A DNA stretch of 64,000 nt from Calendula officinalis (GCA_963853835.1 OY970832.1:35124063-35188062), one strand, 5' to 3'; positions 1-11,904 are shown, counted from the stretch's first letter. Numbers and translations: made by a program. The notes: a model not told the origin generated them from the sequence alone.

Positions 1-3000
1 CGGGCCGAACTTGTTCTTGGCAGTGACGAACGAACGAGTTATTTTGGTTACTCGTGGGCGTGAAACGGACACCTGAGCTGAAAGTTATGAATGTTTTAGT
101 ATAGCACCTTTTTTCACACAATCTTGGATATTGAAGAGTTCGAGCCGAAGAGGGATGTTCGGGGCGAAGTGGGATGTTCGGGCCGAAGTGGTGTTCGGGC
201 CGAAGTGGTGTTCGGGCCGAGGATGATGTTCGGGCCGAGGTTGAAGTTCGGGCCGAGGTCGGAGTTCGGGCCGAGGTTGAAGTTCGGGCCGAGGTTGAAG
301 TTCGGGCCGAAAATGAAGTTCGGGCCAGGAACAGTGAAGAGTTCGGGCCGAACTTGTTCTTGGCAGTGACGAGCGAACCAGCTATTTTGGTTACTCGTGG
401 GCGTAAAACGGACACCCGAGCTGAAAGTTATGAACGTTTTAGTATAGCACCTTTTGTCACACAATCTTGGATATTGAAGAGTTCGGGCCGAAGAGGGATG
501 TTCGGGCCGAAGTGGTGTTCGGGCCGAAGTGGTGTTCGGGCCGAAGTGGTGTTCAGGCCGAAGTGGTGTTCGGGCTGAAGTTCGGTGTTCTGGCCGAGGA
601 TGATGTTCGGGCCGAGGTTGAAGTTCGGGCCGAGGTCGGAGTTTGGGCCGAGGTTGAAGTTCGGGCCGAGGTTGAAGTTCGGGGGCCGAAAATGAAGTTC
701 GGGCCGAGAACAGTGAAGAGTTCGGGCCGAACTTGTTCTTGGAAGTGACGAACAAACCAGTTATTTTGGTTACCCGTGGGCGTGAAACGGACACCCGAGC
801 TGAAAGTTATGAATGTTTTAGTATAGCACCTTTTGTCACACAATCTTGGATATTGAAGAGTTCGGGCCGAAGAGGGATGTCCGGGCCGAAGTGGTGTTCG
901 GGCCGAAGTGGGATGTTCGGGCCGAAGTGGTGTTCGGGACGAAGTGGTATTCGGGCCGAAGTTCGGTGTTCGGCCCGAGGATGATGTTCGGGCCGAGGTC
1001 GGAGTTCGGGCCGAGGTCGGAGTTCGGGCCGAGGTCGAAGTTCGGGCCGAGGTTGTAGTTCGGGCCGAAAATAAAGTTCGGGCCGGGAACAGTGAAGAGT
1101 TCGGGCCGAACTTGTTCTTGGCAGTGACGAACGAACCAGCTATTTTGGTTACTCGTGGGCGTGACACGGACACCCGAGCTGAAAGTTATGAATGTTTTAA
1201 TATAACACCTTTTGTCACACAATCTTGGATATTGAAGAGTTCGGGCCGAAGAGGGATGTTCGGGCCGAAGTGGTGTTCGGGCTGAAGTGGTGTTCAGGCC
1301 GAAGTGGTGTTCGGGCCGAGGATGATGTTCGGGCCGAGGTTGAAGTTCGGGCCGAGGTCGGAGTTCGGGCCGAGGTCGGAGTTCGGGCCGAGGTCGGAGG
1401 TCCGGTCGAGGTTGAAGTTCGGGCCGAAAATGAAGTTCGGGCCGGGAACAGTGAAGAGTTCGGGCCGAACTTGTTCTTGGCAGTGACGAACGAACCATCT
1501 ATTTTGGTTACTCGTGGGCGTGAAACGGACACCCGAGCTGAAACTTATGAATGTTTTAATATAGCACCTTTTGTCACACAATCTTGGATATTGAAGAGTT
1601 CGGGCCGAAGAGGGATGTTCGGGCCGAAGTGGTGTTCGGGCCGAAGTGGGATGTTCGGGCCGAAGTGGTGTTCGGGCCGAAGTTCGGTGTTCGGGCCGAG
1701 GATGATGTTCGGGCCGTGGTTGAAGTTCGGGCCGAGGTCGGAGTTCGGGCCGAGATTGAAGTTCGGGCCGAGGTTGAAGTTCGGGCCGAAAATGAAGTTC
1801 GGGCCGAGAACAGTGAAGAGTTCGGGCCGAACTTGTTCTTGGCAGTGACGAACGAACCAGTTATTTTGGTTACTCGTGGGCGTGAAACGGACACCCGAGC
1901 TGAAAGTTATGAATGTTTTAATATAGCACCTTTTGTCACAGAATCTTGGATATTGAAGAATTCTGGCCGAAGAGGGATGTTCGGGCCGAAGTGGTGTTCG
2001 GGGCGAAGTGGGATGTTCGGGCCGAAGTGGTGATCGGGCCGAAGTGGTGTTCGGGCCAAAGTTCGGTGTTCGGGCCGAGGATGATGTTCGGGCCGAGGTG
2101 GAAATTCGGGCCGAGGTCGGAGTTCGGGCCGAGGTTGAAGTTCGGGATGAAAATGAAGTTCGGGCCGGGAACAGTGTAGAGTTCAGGCCGAACTTGTTCT
2201 TGGCAGTGACGAACGAACCAGCTATTTTGGTTACTCGTGGGCGTGAAACGTACACCCGAGCTGAAAGTTATGAATGTTTTAGTATAGCACCTTTTGTCAC
2301 ACAATCTTGGATATTGAAGAGTTCGGGTCGAAGAGGGATGTTCGGGCCGAAGTGGTGTTCGGGCCGAAGTGGTGTTCGGGCCGAAGTTCGGTGTTCGGGC
2401 CGAGGATGATGTTCGGGCCGAGGTTGAAGTTCGGGCCAAGGTCGGAGTTCGGGCCGAGGTTGAAGTTCGGGCCGAGGTTGAAGTTCGGGCCGAAAATGAA
2501 GTTCGGGCCGAGAACAGTGAAGAGTTCGGGCCAAACTTGTTCTTGGCAGTGACGAACGAACGAGTTATTTTGGTTACTCGTGGGCGTGAAACGGACACCT
2601 GAGCTGAAAGTTATGAATGTTTTAGTATAGCACCTTTTTTCACACAATCTTGGATATTGAAGAGTTCGAGCCGAAGAGGGATGTTCGGGGCGAAGTGGGA
2701 TGTTCGGGCCGAAGTGGTGTTCGGGCCGAAGTGGTGTTCGGGCCGAAGTTCGGTGTTCGGGCCGAGGATGATGTTCGGGCCGAGGTTGAAGTTCGGGCCG
2801 AGGTCGGAGTTCGGGCCGAGGTTGAAGTTCGGGCCGAAAATGAAGTTCGGGCCGGGAACAGTGAAGAGTTCGGGCCGAACTTGTTCTTGGCAGTGACGAA
2901 CGAACCAGCTATTTTGGTTACTCGTGAGCGTGAAACGGACACCCGAGCTGAAAGTTATGAATGTTTTAATATAGCACCTTTTGTCACACAATCATGTATA

Positions 3001-5260
3001 TTGAAGAGTTCGGGCCGAAGAGGGATGTTCGGGCCGAAGTGGTGTTCGGGGCGAAGTGGGATGTTCGGGCCGAAGTGGTGTTCGGGCCGAAGTTCGGTGT
3101 TCGGGCCGAGGATGATGTTCGGGCCGAGGTTGAAATTCGGGCCGAGGTCGGAGTTCGGGCCGAGGTTGAAGTTCGGGACGAAAATGAAGTTCGGGCCGGG
3201 AACAGTGTAGAGTTCGGGCCGAACTTGTTCTTGGCAGTGACGAACGAACCAGCTATTTTGGTTACTCGTGGGCGTGAAACGGAAACCCGAGCTGAAAGTT
3301 ATGAATGTTTTAGTATAGCACCTTTTGTCACACAATCTTGGATATTGAAGAGTTCGGGCCGAAGAGGGATGTTCGGGCCGAAGTGGTGTTCGGGCCGAGG
3401 ATGATGTTCGGGCCGAGGTTGAAATTCGGGCCGAGGTCGGAGTTTTTTCACACAATCTTGGATATTGAAGAGTTTGGGCCGAAGAGGGATGTTCGGGCCG
3501 AAGTGGTGTTCGGGCCGAAGTGGGATGTTCGGGCCGAAGTGGTGTTCGGGCCGAAGTGGTGTTCAGGCCGAAGTTCGGTGTTCGGGCCGAGGATGATGTT
3601 CGGGCTAAGGTTGAAGTTCGGGCCAAGGTCTGAGTTCGGGCCGAGGTTGATGTTCGGGCCGAGGTTGAAGTTCGTGCCGAAAATGAAGTTCGGGCCGGGA
3701 ACAGTGAAGAGTTCGGGCCGAACTTGTTCTTGGAAGTGACGAATGAACCAGCTATTTTGGTTACTCGTGGGCGTGAAACGGACACCCGAGCTGAAAGTTA
3801 TGAACGTGTTAGTATAGCACCTTTTGTCACACAATCTTGGATATTGAAGAGTTCGAGCCGAAGAGGGATGTTCGGGCCGAAGTGGTGTTCGGGGCGAAGT
3901 GGGATGTTCGGGCCGAAGTGGTGTTCGGGCCGAGGATGATGTTCGGGCCGAGGTTGAAGTTCGGGCCGAGGTCGGAGTTCGGGCTGAGGTTGAAGTTCGG
4001 GCCGAGGTTGAAGTTCGGGACGAAAATGAAGTTCGGGCCGGGAACAGTGTAGAGTTCTGGCCGAAACTTGTTCTTGGCAGTGACGAACGAACCAGCTATT
4101 TTGGTTACTCGTGGGCGTGAAACGGACACCCGAGCTGAAAGTTATGAATGTTTTAGTATAGTACCTTTTGTCACACAATCTTGGATATTGAAGAGTTTGG
4201 GCCGAAGAGGGATGTTCGGGCCGAAGTGGTGTTCGGGCCGAAGTGGAATGTTCGGGCCGAAGTGGTGTTCGGGCCGAAGTGGTGTTCAGGCCGAAGTTCG
4301 GTGTTCGGGCCGAGGATGATGTTCGGGCCGAGGTTGAAGTTCGGGCCGAGGTTGAAGTTCGGGCCGAGGTCTGAGTTCGGGCCGAGGTTGAAGTTTGGGC
4401 CGAGGTTGAAGTTCGGGCCGAAAATGAAGTTCGGGCCGGGAACAGTGAAGAGTTCGGGCCGAACTTGTTCTTGGCAGTGACGAACGAACCAACTATTTTG
4501 GTTACTCGTGGGCGTGAAACGGACACCCGAGCTGAAAGTTAAGAATGTGTTAGTATAACACCTTTTGTCACACAATCTTGGATATTGAAGAGTTCGGGCC
4601 GAAGAGGGATGTTCGGGCCGAAGTGGTGTTCGGGCCGAAGTAGGATGTTCGGGCCGAAGTGGTGTTCGGGCTGAAGTTCGGTGTTCGGGCCGAGGATGAT
4701 GTTCGGGCCGAGGTTGAAGTTCGGGCCGAGGTCGGAGTTCGGGCCGAGTTTGAAGTTCGGGCCGAGGTTGAAGTTCGGGCGGAAAATGAAGTTTGGGCCG
4801 GGAACAGTGAATAGTTCGGGCCGAACTTGTTCTTGGCAGTGACGAACGAACCATTTATTTTGGTTACTCGTGGGCGTGAAACGGACACCCGAGCTGAAAG
4901 TTATGAATGTTTTAGTATAGCACCTTTTGTCACACAATCTTGGATATTGAAGAGTTCGGTCCGAAGAGGGATGTTCGGGCCGAAGTGGTGTTCGGGCCGA
5001 AGTGGGATGTTCGGGCCGAAGTGGTGTTTATGCCGAAGTTCGGTGTTCGGGCCGAGGATCATGTTCGGGCCGAGGTTGAAGTTCGGGCCGAGGTCGGAGT
5101 TCGGGCCGAGGTTGAAGTTCGGGCTGAGGTTGAAGTTCGGGCCGGGAACAGTGAAGAGTTCGGGCCGAACTTGTTCTTGGCAGTGACGAACGAACCAGCT
5201 ATTTTGGTTACTCGTGGGCGTGAAACGGACACCCGAGCTGAAAGTTATGAATGTTTTAGT
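1..5260 (+). repeat. Array segment 1, 15 unit anchors
   Basis: Anchors lie at 124, 467, 846, 1225, 1584, 1946, 2307, 2650, 2994, 3338, 3458, 3837, 4181, 4578 and 4940. The segment is marked by GTTTTAATATAG spacers (about 1,195, 1,554, 1,915 and 2,962), CGGGACGAAAATGAAG and ACAGTGTAGAG. Bases 1-200 match about 2,527-2,726 closely (the CGAACGAGTTATTTTGG spacer, CACCTGAGC and CACCTTTTTTCACAC), which indicates a repeat of about 2.53 kb. The unit at 3,338 is a 120-bp deletion product. No gene is seen. Confidence 0.95.
3338..3457 (+). repeat. 120-bp deletion unit lacking the spacer
   Basis: The unit starts normally, loses some AGT-type sub-repeats, and after GGTCGGAGTT (3,435-3,444) runs straight into TTTTCACACAATC of the next unit. 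The rest of the sub-repeat block and most of the spacer are gone. The junction falls in a short T run (3,443-3,448), so microhomology with CACCTTTTTTCACAC may have guided it. It is the only unit of this kind that I found. Confidence 0.9.
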
Positions 5261-6064
5261 TAGGGCTGTCAAATCGTGCTATCATTTCGTGTTGCAGGAT
5301 AACACGACACGACACGAATTCGTTCAACACGAAAACGACACGACACGAAGGCATGTTTTATTTTACTAACACGAACACGACACGATTAAAAAATTATAAA
5401 CACGACAAACACGACAACACAAAATAAATAACAAATTTCTTACTTATTACATGTTAAAAACACAACAAACACGATAAACACGATAAAATCATAACTATCG
5501 TGTCAATTTCGTGTTAATCTCTGAACATGTACACGACACGACACGACACGACTTCGTGTTTTTTTACACAACACGAGCACGACAGGAACACGAATTCAAA
5601 TTTAAGTTTCGTCCCAATTTCGTTTCGTTTCGTGTATTTTTGTCGTGTCGTGTCAAGTTTTGACAACCCTATATTTAGTATAGCACCTTTTGTCACACAA
5701 TCTTGGATATTGAAGAGTTCAGGCCGAAGAGGGATGTCCGGGCCAAAGTGGTGTTCGGGCCGAAGTGGGATGTTCGAGCCGAAGTGGTGTTCGGGCCGAA
5801 GTTCCGGTTTCGGGATGAGGATGATGTTCGGGCCGAGGTTGAAGTTCGGGTCGAGGTCGGAGTTCGGGCCGAGGTTGAAGTTCGGGCCGAGGTTGAAGTT
5901 CGGGCCGAAAATGAAGTTCGGGCCGAGAACAGTGAAGAGTTCGGGCCGAACTTGTTCTTGGCAGTGACGAACGAACCAGCTATTTTGGTTACTCGTGGGC
6001 GTGAAACAGACACCCGAGCTGAAAGTTATGAATGTGTTAGTATAACACCTTTTGTCACACAATC
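4578..6064 (+). repeat. MITE-bearing three-unit block, copy 1
   Basis: Units at 4,578, 4,940 (split by the MITE) and 5,703. Markers are GAAGTTTGGGCCGGGAACAG with GTGAATAG, AAGAGTTCGGTCCG near 4,951, and GGTCGAGGTCGG near 5,850. It is repeated at 6,065 (offset 1,487) and 10,440. It differs from the others by GTGGTGTTTATGCCG near 5,022. Confidence 0.9.
5261..5671 (+). mobile_element. hAT-like MITE, copy 1 (411 bp)
   Basis: A 411-bp insert has no similarity to the satellite. It starts TAGGGCTGTCAAA and ends TTTGACAACCCTA; these termini are inverted repeats with 12 of 13 positions matching. It sits in the spacer inside GTTTTAGT|ATAGCACC. TTTAGT is present on both sides (5,255-5,260 and 5,674-5,679), a 6-bp direct repeat. 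If TA before the right copy is included, an 8-bp duplication (GTTTTAGT and TATTTAGT) would have two mismatches. The interior is rich in ACACGACACG at the left and in GTGTCGTGTC near the right end, as subterminal repeats. It has no transposase and is too short for one. The TAGGG termini and near-8-bp target favour the hAT superfamily. Against copies 2 and 3 it has one extra CGACA unit near 5,530-5,550 and GATTAAAAAATTATAAAC in place of GATTAAAAAACGATAAAC. Confidence 0.85.
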
Positions 6065-6747
6065 TTGGATATTGAAGAGTTCGGGCCGAAGAGGGATGTT
6101 CGGGCCGAAGTGGTGTTCGGGCCGAAGTAGGATGTTCGGGCCGAAGTGGTGTTCGGGCTGAAGTTCGGTGTTCGGGCCGAGGATGATGTTCGGGCCGAGG
6201 TTGAAGTTCGGGCCGAGGTCGGAGTTCGGGCCGAGTTTGAAGTTCGGGCCGAGGTTGAAGTTCGGGCGGAAAATGAAGTTTGGGCCGGGAACAGTGAATA
6301 GTTCGGGCCGAACTTGTTCTTGGCAGTGACGAACGAACCATCTATTTTGGTTACTCGTGGGCGTGAAACGGACACCCGAGCTGAAAGTTATGAATGTTTT
6401 AGTATAGCACCTTTTGTCACACAATCTTGGATATTGAAGAGTTCGGTCCGAAGAGGGATGTTCGGGCCGAAGTGGTGTTCGGGCCGAAGTGGGATGTTCG
6501 GGCCGAAGTGGTGTTCGTGCCGAAGTTCGGTGTTCGGGCCGAGGATGATGTTCGGGCCGAGGTTGAAGTTCGGGCCGAGGTCGGAGTTCGGGCCGAGGTT
6601 GAAGTTCGGGCCGAGGTTGAAGTTCGGGCCGGGAACAGTGAAGAGTTCGGGCCGAACTTGTTCTTGGCAGTGACGAACGAACCAGCTATTTTGGTTACTC
6701 GTGGGCGTGAAACGGACACCCGAGCTGAAAGTTATGAATGTTTTAGT
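5672..6747 (+). repeat. Array segment 2 between MITE copies 1 and 2
   Basis: Anchors lie at 5703, 6065 and 6427. The first unit continues the one interrupted by MITE copy 1; the last is interrupted by copy 2. The segment carries the markers CGGAAAATGAAGTTTGGG and ACAGTGAATAG, shared with 4,578-4,939, 9,355-9,734 and 10,440-10,801. No gene is seen. Confidence 0.95.
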
Positions 6748-7547
6748 TAGGGCTGTCAAATCGTGCTATCATTTCGTGTTGCAGGATAACACGACACGAC
6801 ACGAATTCGTTCAACACGAAAACGACACGACACGAAGGCATGTTTTATTTTACTAACACGAACACGACACGATTAAAAAACGATAAACACGACAAACAGG
6901 ACAACACAAAATAAATAACAAATTTCTTACTTATTACATGTTAAAAACACAACAAACACGATAAACACGACAAAATCATAACTATCGTGTCAATTTCGTG
7001 TTAATCTCTGAACATGTACACGACACGACACGACTTCGTGTTTGTTTTACACAACACGAGCACGACAGGAACACGAATTCAAATTTAAGTTTCGTCCCAA
7101 TTTCGTTTCGTTTCGTGTATATTTGTCGTGTCGTGTCAAGTTTTGACAACCCTATATTTAGTATAGCACCTTTTGTCACACAATCTTGGATATTGAAGAG
7201 TTCGGGCCGAAGAGGGATGTTCGGGCCAAAGTGGTGTTCGGGCCGAAGTGGGATGTTCGGGCCGAAGTGGTGTTCGGGCCGAAGTTCCGTTTTCGGGCCG
7301 AGGATGATGTTCGGGCCGAGGTTGAAGTTCGGGTCGAGGTCGGAGTTCGGGCCGAGGTTGAAGTTCGGGCCGAGGTTGAAGTTCGGGCCGAAAATGAAGT
7401 TCGGGCCGAGAACAGTGAAGAGTTTGGGCCGAACTTGTTCTTGGCAGTGACGAACGAACGAGTTATTTTGGTTACTCGTGGGCGTGAAACGGACACCCGA
7501 GCTGAAAGTTATGAATGTTTTAGTATAGCACCTTTTTTCACACAATC
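6065..7547 (+). repeat. MITE-bearing three-unit block, copy 2
   Basis: Units at 6,065, 6,427 (split by the MITE) and 7,186. It is directly adjacent to copy 1, so the two form a tandem pair of about 1.49 kb. It shares AAGAGTTCGGTCCG with copy 1 and GTGGTGTTCGTGCCG with copy 3. Confidence 0.9.
6748..7154 (+). mobile_element. hAT-like MITE, copy 2 (407 bp)
   Basis: Same element and same insertion point in the unit as copy 1, with TTTAGT flanks at 6,742-6,747 and 7,157-7,162. It shares CGTGTTTGTTTTACAC and GATAAACACGACAAAATC with copy 3 against copy 1, so copies 2 and 3 are closer relatives. A private change is ACAAACAGGACAAC near 6,892. The flanking units match those of copy 1 at a 1,487-bp offset, so this copy arose by duplication of the array and not by a new transposition. 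Confidence 0.85.
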
Positions 7548-10500
7548 TTGGATATTGAAGAGTTCGAGCCGAAGAGGGATGTTCGGGCCGAAGTGGTGTT
7601 CGGGGCGAAGTGGGATGTTCGGGCCGAAGTGGTGTTCGGGCCGAAGTGGTGTTCGGGCCGAAGTTCGGTGTTCGGGCCGAGGATGATGTTCGGGCCGAGG
7701 TTGATGTTCGGGCCGAGGTCGGAGTTCGGGCCGAGGTTGAAGTTCGGGCCGAGGTTGAAGTTCGGGCCGAAAATGAAGTTCAGGCCGGGAACAGTGAAGA
7801 GTTCGGGCCGAACTTGTTCTTGGCAGTGACGAACGAAACAGCTATTTTTGTTACTCGTGGGCGTGAAACGGACACCCGAGCTGAAAGTTATGAATGTTTA
7901 AATATAGCACCTTTTGTCACACAATCTTGGATATTGAAGAGTTCGGGCCGAAGAGGGATGTTCGGGCCGAAGTGGTGTTCGGGGCGAAGTGGGATGTTCG
8001 GGCCGAAGTGGTGTTCGGGCTGAAGTTCGGTGTTCGGGCCGAGGATGATGTTCGGGCCGAGGTTGAAATTCCGGCCGAGGTCGGAGTTCGGGCCGAGGTT
8101 GAAGTTCGGGCCGAGGTTGAAGTTCGGGCCGAGGTTGAAGTTCGGGACGAAAATGAAGTTCGGGTTGGGAACAGTGTAGAGTTCGGGCCGAACTTGTTCT
8201 TGGCAGTGACGAACGAACCAGCTATTTTGGTTACTCGTGGGCGTGAAACGGACACCCGAGCTGAAAGTTATGAATGTTTTAGTATAGCACCTTTTGTCAC
8301 ACAATCTTGGATATTGAAGAGTTTGGGCCGAAGAGGGATGTTCGGGCCGAAGTGGTGTTCGGGCCGAAGTGGGATGTTCGGACCGAATTGGTGTTCAGGC
8401 CGAAGTTCGGTGTTCGGGCCGAGGATGATGTTCGGGCCGAGGTTGAAGTTCGGGCCAAGGTCTGAGTTCGGGCCGAGGTTGAAGTTCGGGCCGAAAATGA
8501 AGTTCGGGTCGGGAACAGTGAAGAGTTCGGGGCGAACTTGTTCTTGGCAGTGACGAACGAACCAGCTATTTTGGTTACTCGTGGGCGTGAAACGGACACC
8601 CGAGCTGAAAGTTATGAATGTGTTAGTATAGCACCTTTTGTCACACAATCTTGGATATTGAAGAGTTCGGGCCGAAGAGGGATGTTCGGGCCGAAGTGGT
8701 GTTCGGGGCGAAGTGGGATGTTCGGGCCGAAGTGGTGTTCGGGCCGAGGATGATGTTCGGGCCGAGGTTGAAGTTCGGGCCGAGGTCGGAGTTCGGGCTG
8801 AGGTTGAAGTTCGGGCCGAGGTTGAAGTTCGGGACGAAAATGAAGTTCGGGCCGGGAACAGTGTAGAGTTCGGGCCGAACTTGTTCTTGGCAGTGACGAA
8901 CGAACCAGCTATTTTGGTTACTCGTCGGCGTGAAACGGACACCCGAGCTGAAAGTTATGAATGTTTTAGTATAGCACCTTTTGTCACACAATCTTGGATA
9001 TTGAAGAGTTTGGGCCGAAGAGGGATGTTCGGGCCGAAGTGGTGTTCGGGCCGAAGTGGGATGTTCGGGCCGAAGTGGTGTTCGGGCCGAAGTGGTGTTC
9101 AGGCCGAAGTTCGGTGTTCGGGCCGAGGATGATGTTCGGGCAGAGGTCTGAGTTCGGGCCGAGGTTGAAGTTCGGGCCGAGGTTGAAGTTCGGGCCGAAA
9201 ATGAAGTTCGGGCCGGGAACAGTGAAGAGTTCGGGCCGAACTTGTTCTTGGCAGTGACGAACGAACCAGCTATTTTGGTTACTCGTGGGCGTGAAACGGA
9301 CACCCGAGCTGAAAGTTATGAATGTTTTAGTATAGCACCTTTCGTCACACAATCTTGGATATTGAAGAGTTCGGGCCGAAGAGGGATGTTCGGGCCGAGG
9401 TGGTGTTCGGGCCGAAGTAGGATGTTCGGGCCGAAGTGGTGTTCGGGCCGAAGTTCGGTGTTCGGGCCGAGGATGATGTTCGGGCCGAGGATGATGTTCG
9501 GGCCGAGGTTGAAGTTCTGGCCGAGGTCGGAGTTCGGGCCGAGTTTGAAGTTCAGGCCGAGGTTAAAGTTCGGGCGGAAAATGAAGTTTGGGCCGGGAAC
9601 AGTGAATAGTTCGGGCCGAACTTGTTCTTGGCAGTGACGAACGAACCATCTATTTTGGTTACTCGTGGGCGTGAAACGGACACCCGAGCTGAAAGTTATG
9701 AATGTTTTAGTATAGCACCTTTTGTCACACAATCTTGGATATTGATGAGTTCGGGCCGAAGAGGGATGTTCGGGCCGAAGTGGTGTTCGGGCCGAAGTGG
9801 GATGTTCGGGCCGAAGTGGTGTTCGTGCCGAAGTTCGGTGTTCGGGCCGAGGATGATGTTCGGGCCGAGGTTGAAGTTCGGGCCGAGGTTGAAGTTCGGG
9901 CCGAGGTCGGAGTTCGGGCCGAGGTTGAAGTTCGGGCCGAGGTTGAAGTTCGGGCCGGGAACAGTGAAGAGTTCGGGCCGAACTTGTTCTTGGCAGTGAC
10001 GAACGAACCAGCTATTTTGGTTACTCGTGGGCGTGAAACGGACACCCGAGCTGAAAGTTATGAATGTGTTAGTATAGCACCTTTTGTCACACAATCTTGG
10101 ATATTGAAGAGTTCGGGCCGAAGAGGGATGTTCGGGCCGAAGTGGTGTTCGGGGCGAAGTGGGATGTTCGGGCCGAAGTGGTGTTCTGGCCGAGGATGAT
10201 GTTCGGGCCGAGGTTGAAGTTCGGGCCGAGGTCGGAGTTCGGGCTGAGGTTGAAGTTCGGGCCGAGGTTGAAGTTCGGGACGAAAATGAAGTTCGGGCCG
10301 GGAACAGTGTAGAGTTCGGGCCGAACTTGTTCTTGGCAGTGACGAACGAACCAGCTATTTCGGTTACTCGTGGGCGTGAAACGGACACCCGAGCTGAAAG
10401 TTATGAATGTGTTAGTATAACACCTTTTGTCACAAAATCTTGGATATTGAAGAGTTCGGGCCGAAGAGGGATGTTCGGGCCGAAGTGGTGTTCGGGCCGA

Positions 10501-11104
10501 AGTAGGATGTTCGGGCCGAAGTGGTGTTCGGGCCGAAGTTCGGTGTTCGGGCCGAGGATGATGTTCGGGCCGAGGTTGAAGTTCGGCCCGAGGTCGGAGT
10601 TCGGGCCGAGTTTGAAGTTCGGGCCGAGGTTGAAGTTCGGGCGGAAAATGAAGTTTGGGCCGGGAACAGTGAATAGTTCGGGCCGAACTTGTTCTTGGCA
10701 GTGACGAACGAACCATCTATTTTGGTTACTCGTGGGCGTGAAACGGACACCCGAGCTGAAAGTTATGAATGTTTTAGTATAGCACCTTTTGTCACACAAT
10801 CTTGGATATTGAAGAGTCCGGGCCGAAGAGGGATGTTCGGGCCGAAGTGGTGTTCAGGCCGAAGTGGGATGTTTGGGCCGAAGTGGTGTTCGTGCCGAAG
10901 TTCGGTGTTCGGGCCGAGGATGATGTTCGGGCCGAGGTTGAAGTTCGGGCCGAGGTCGGAGTTCGGGCCGAGGTTGAAGTTCGGGCCGGGAACAGTGAAG
11001 AGTTCGGGCCGAACTTGTTCTTGGCAGTGACGAACGAACCAGCTATTTTGGTTACTCGTGGGCGTGAAACGGACACCCGAGCTGAAAGTTATGAATGTTT
11101 TAGT
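7155..11104 (+). repeat. Array segment 3, 11 unit anchors
   Basis: Anchors lie at 7186, 7548, 7927, 8307, 8651, 8994, 9355, 9735, 10097, 10440 and 10802. Units at 8,307 and 8,994 share the AAGAGTTTGGGCC start with 3,458 and 4,181. The pair 9,355/9,735 parallels the MITE-bearing pairs (6,065/6,427 and 10,440/10,802) but has no MITE; its spacer reads GAATGTGTTAGTATAGC near 10,061, an empty-site paralogue. No gene is seen. Confidence 0.95.
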
Positions 11105-11904
11105 TAGGGCTGTCAAATCATGCTATCGTTTCGTGTTGCAGGATAACACAACACAACACGAATTCGTTCAACACGAAAACGACACGACACGAAGGCATGT
11201 TTTATTTTACTAACACGAACACGACACGATTAAAAAACGATAAACACGACAAACACGACAACACAAAATAAATAACAAATTTCTTACTTATTACATGTTA
11301 AAAACACAACAAACACGATAAACACGACAAAATCATAACTATCGTGTCAATTTCGTGTTAATCTCTGAACATGTACACGACACGACACGACTTCGTGTTT
11401 GTTTTACACAACACGAGCACGACATGAACACGAATTCAAATTTAAGTTTCGTCCCAATTTCGTGTCGTTTCGTGTATATTTGTCGTGTCGTGTCAAGTTT
11501 TGACAACCCTATATTTAGTATAGCACCTTTTGTCACACAATCTTGGATATTGAAGAGTTCGGGCCGAAGAGGGATGTTCGGGCCAAAGTGGTGTTCGGGC
11601 CGAAGTGGGATGTTCGGGCCGAAGTGGTGTTTGGGCCGAAGTTCGGTGTTCGGGCCGAGGTTGATGTTCGGGCCGAGGTTGAAGTTCGGGTCGAGGTCGG
11701 AGTTTGGGCCGAGGTTGAAGTTCGGGCCGAGGTTGAAGTTCGGGCCGAAAATGAAGTTCGGGCCGAGAACAGTGAAGAGTTCGGGCCGAACTTGTTCTTG
11801 GCAGTGACGAACGAACCAGTTATTTTGGTTACTCGTGGGCGTAAAACGGACACCTGAGCTGAAAGTTATGAATGTTTTAGTATAGCACATTTTGTCACAC
11901 AATC
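10440..11904 (+). repeat. MITE-bearing three-unit block, copy 3
   Basis: Units at 10,440, 10,802 (split by the MITE) and 11,543. The middle unit is 18 bp shorter than in copy 2, by loss of one GGTTGAAG sub-repeat. It lies 4.4 kb from copy 2, separated by MITE-free units, so it was placed by a second, larger duplication or exchange. Confidence 0.88.
11105..11511 (+). mobile_element. hAT-like MITE, copy 3 (407 bp)
   Basis: Same element at the same position in the unit, with TTTAGT flanks at 11,099-11,104 and 11,514-11,519. Private changes include TCAAATCATGCTATCGTTTC at the left end and ACACAACACAACACGAATT near 11,147, both C-to-T or G-to-A type against copies 1 and 2. Flanking units match copy 2 at offsets of 4,375 bp (left) and 4,357 bp (right). 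Confidence 0.85.

Noticed and set aside
5261..5671. Solo LTR or other retroelement remnant
   Set aside because: Ends are TAGGG...CCCTA inverted repeats rather than TG...CA, there is no polyA tail or primer-binding site, and the flanks show a short target duplication.
5527..5967. Small proteins spanning the MITE and satellite (also at 6,998 and 11,355)
   Set aside because: The frames arise by chance from the low-complexity ACACGACACG region running into satellite. No initiation context or family similarity is visible.
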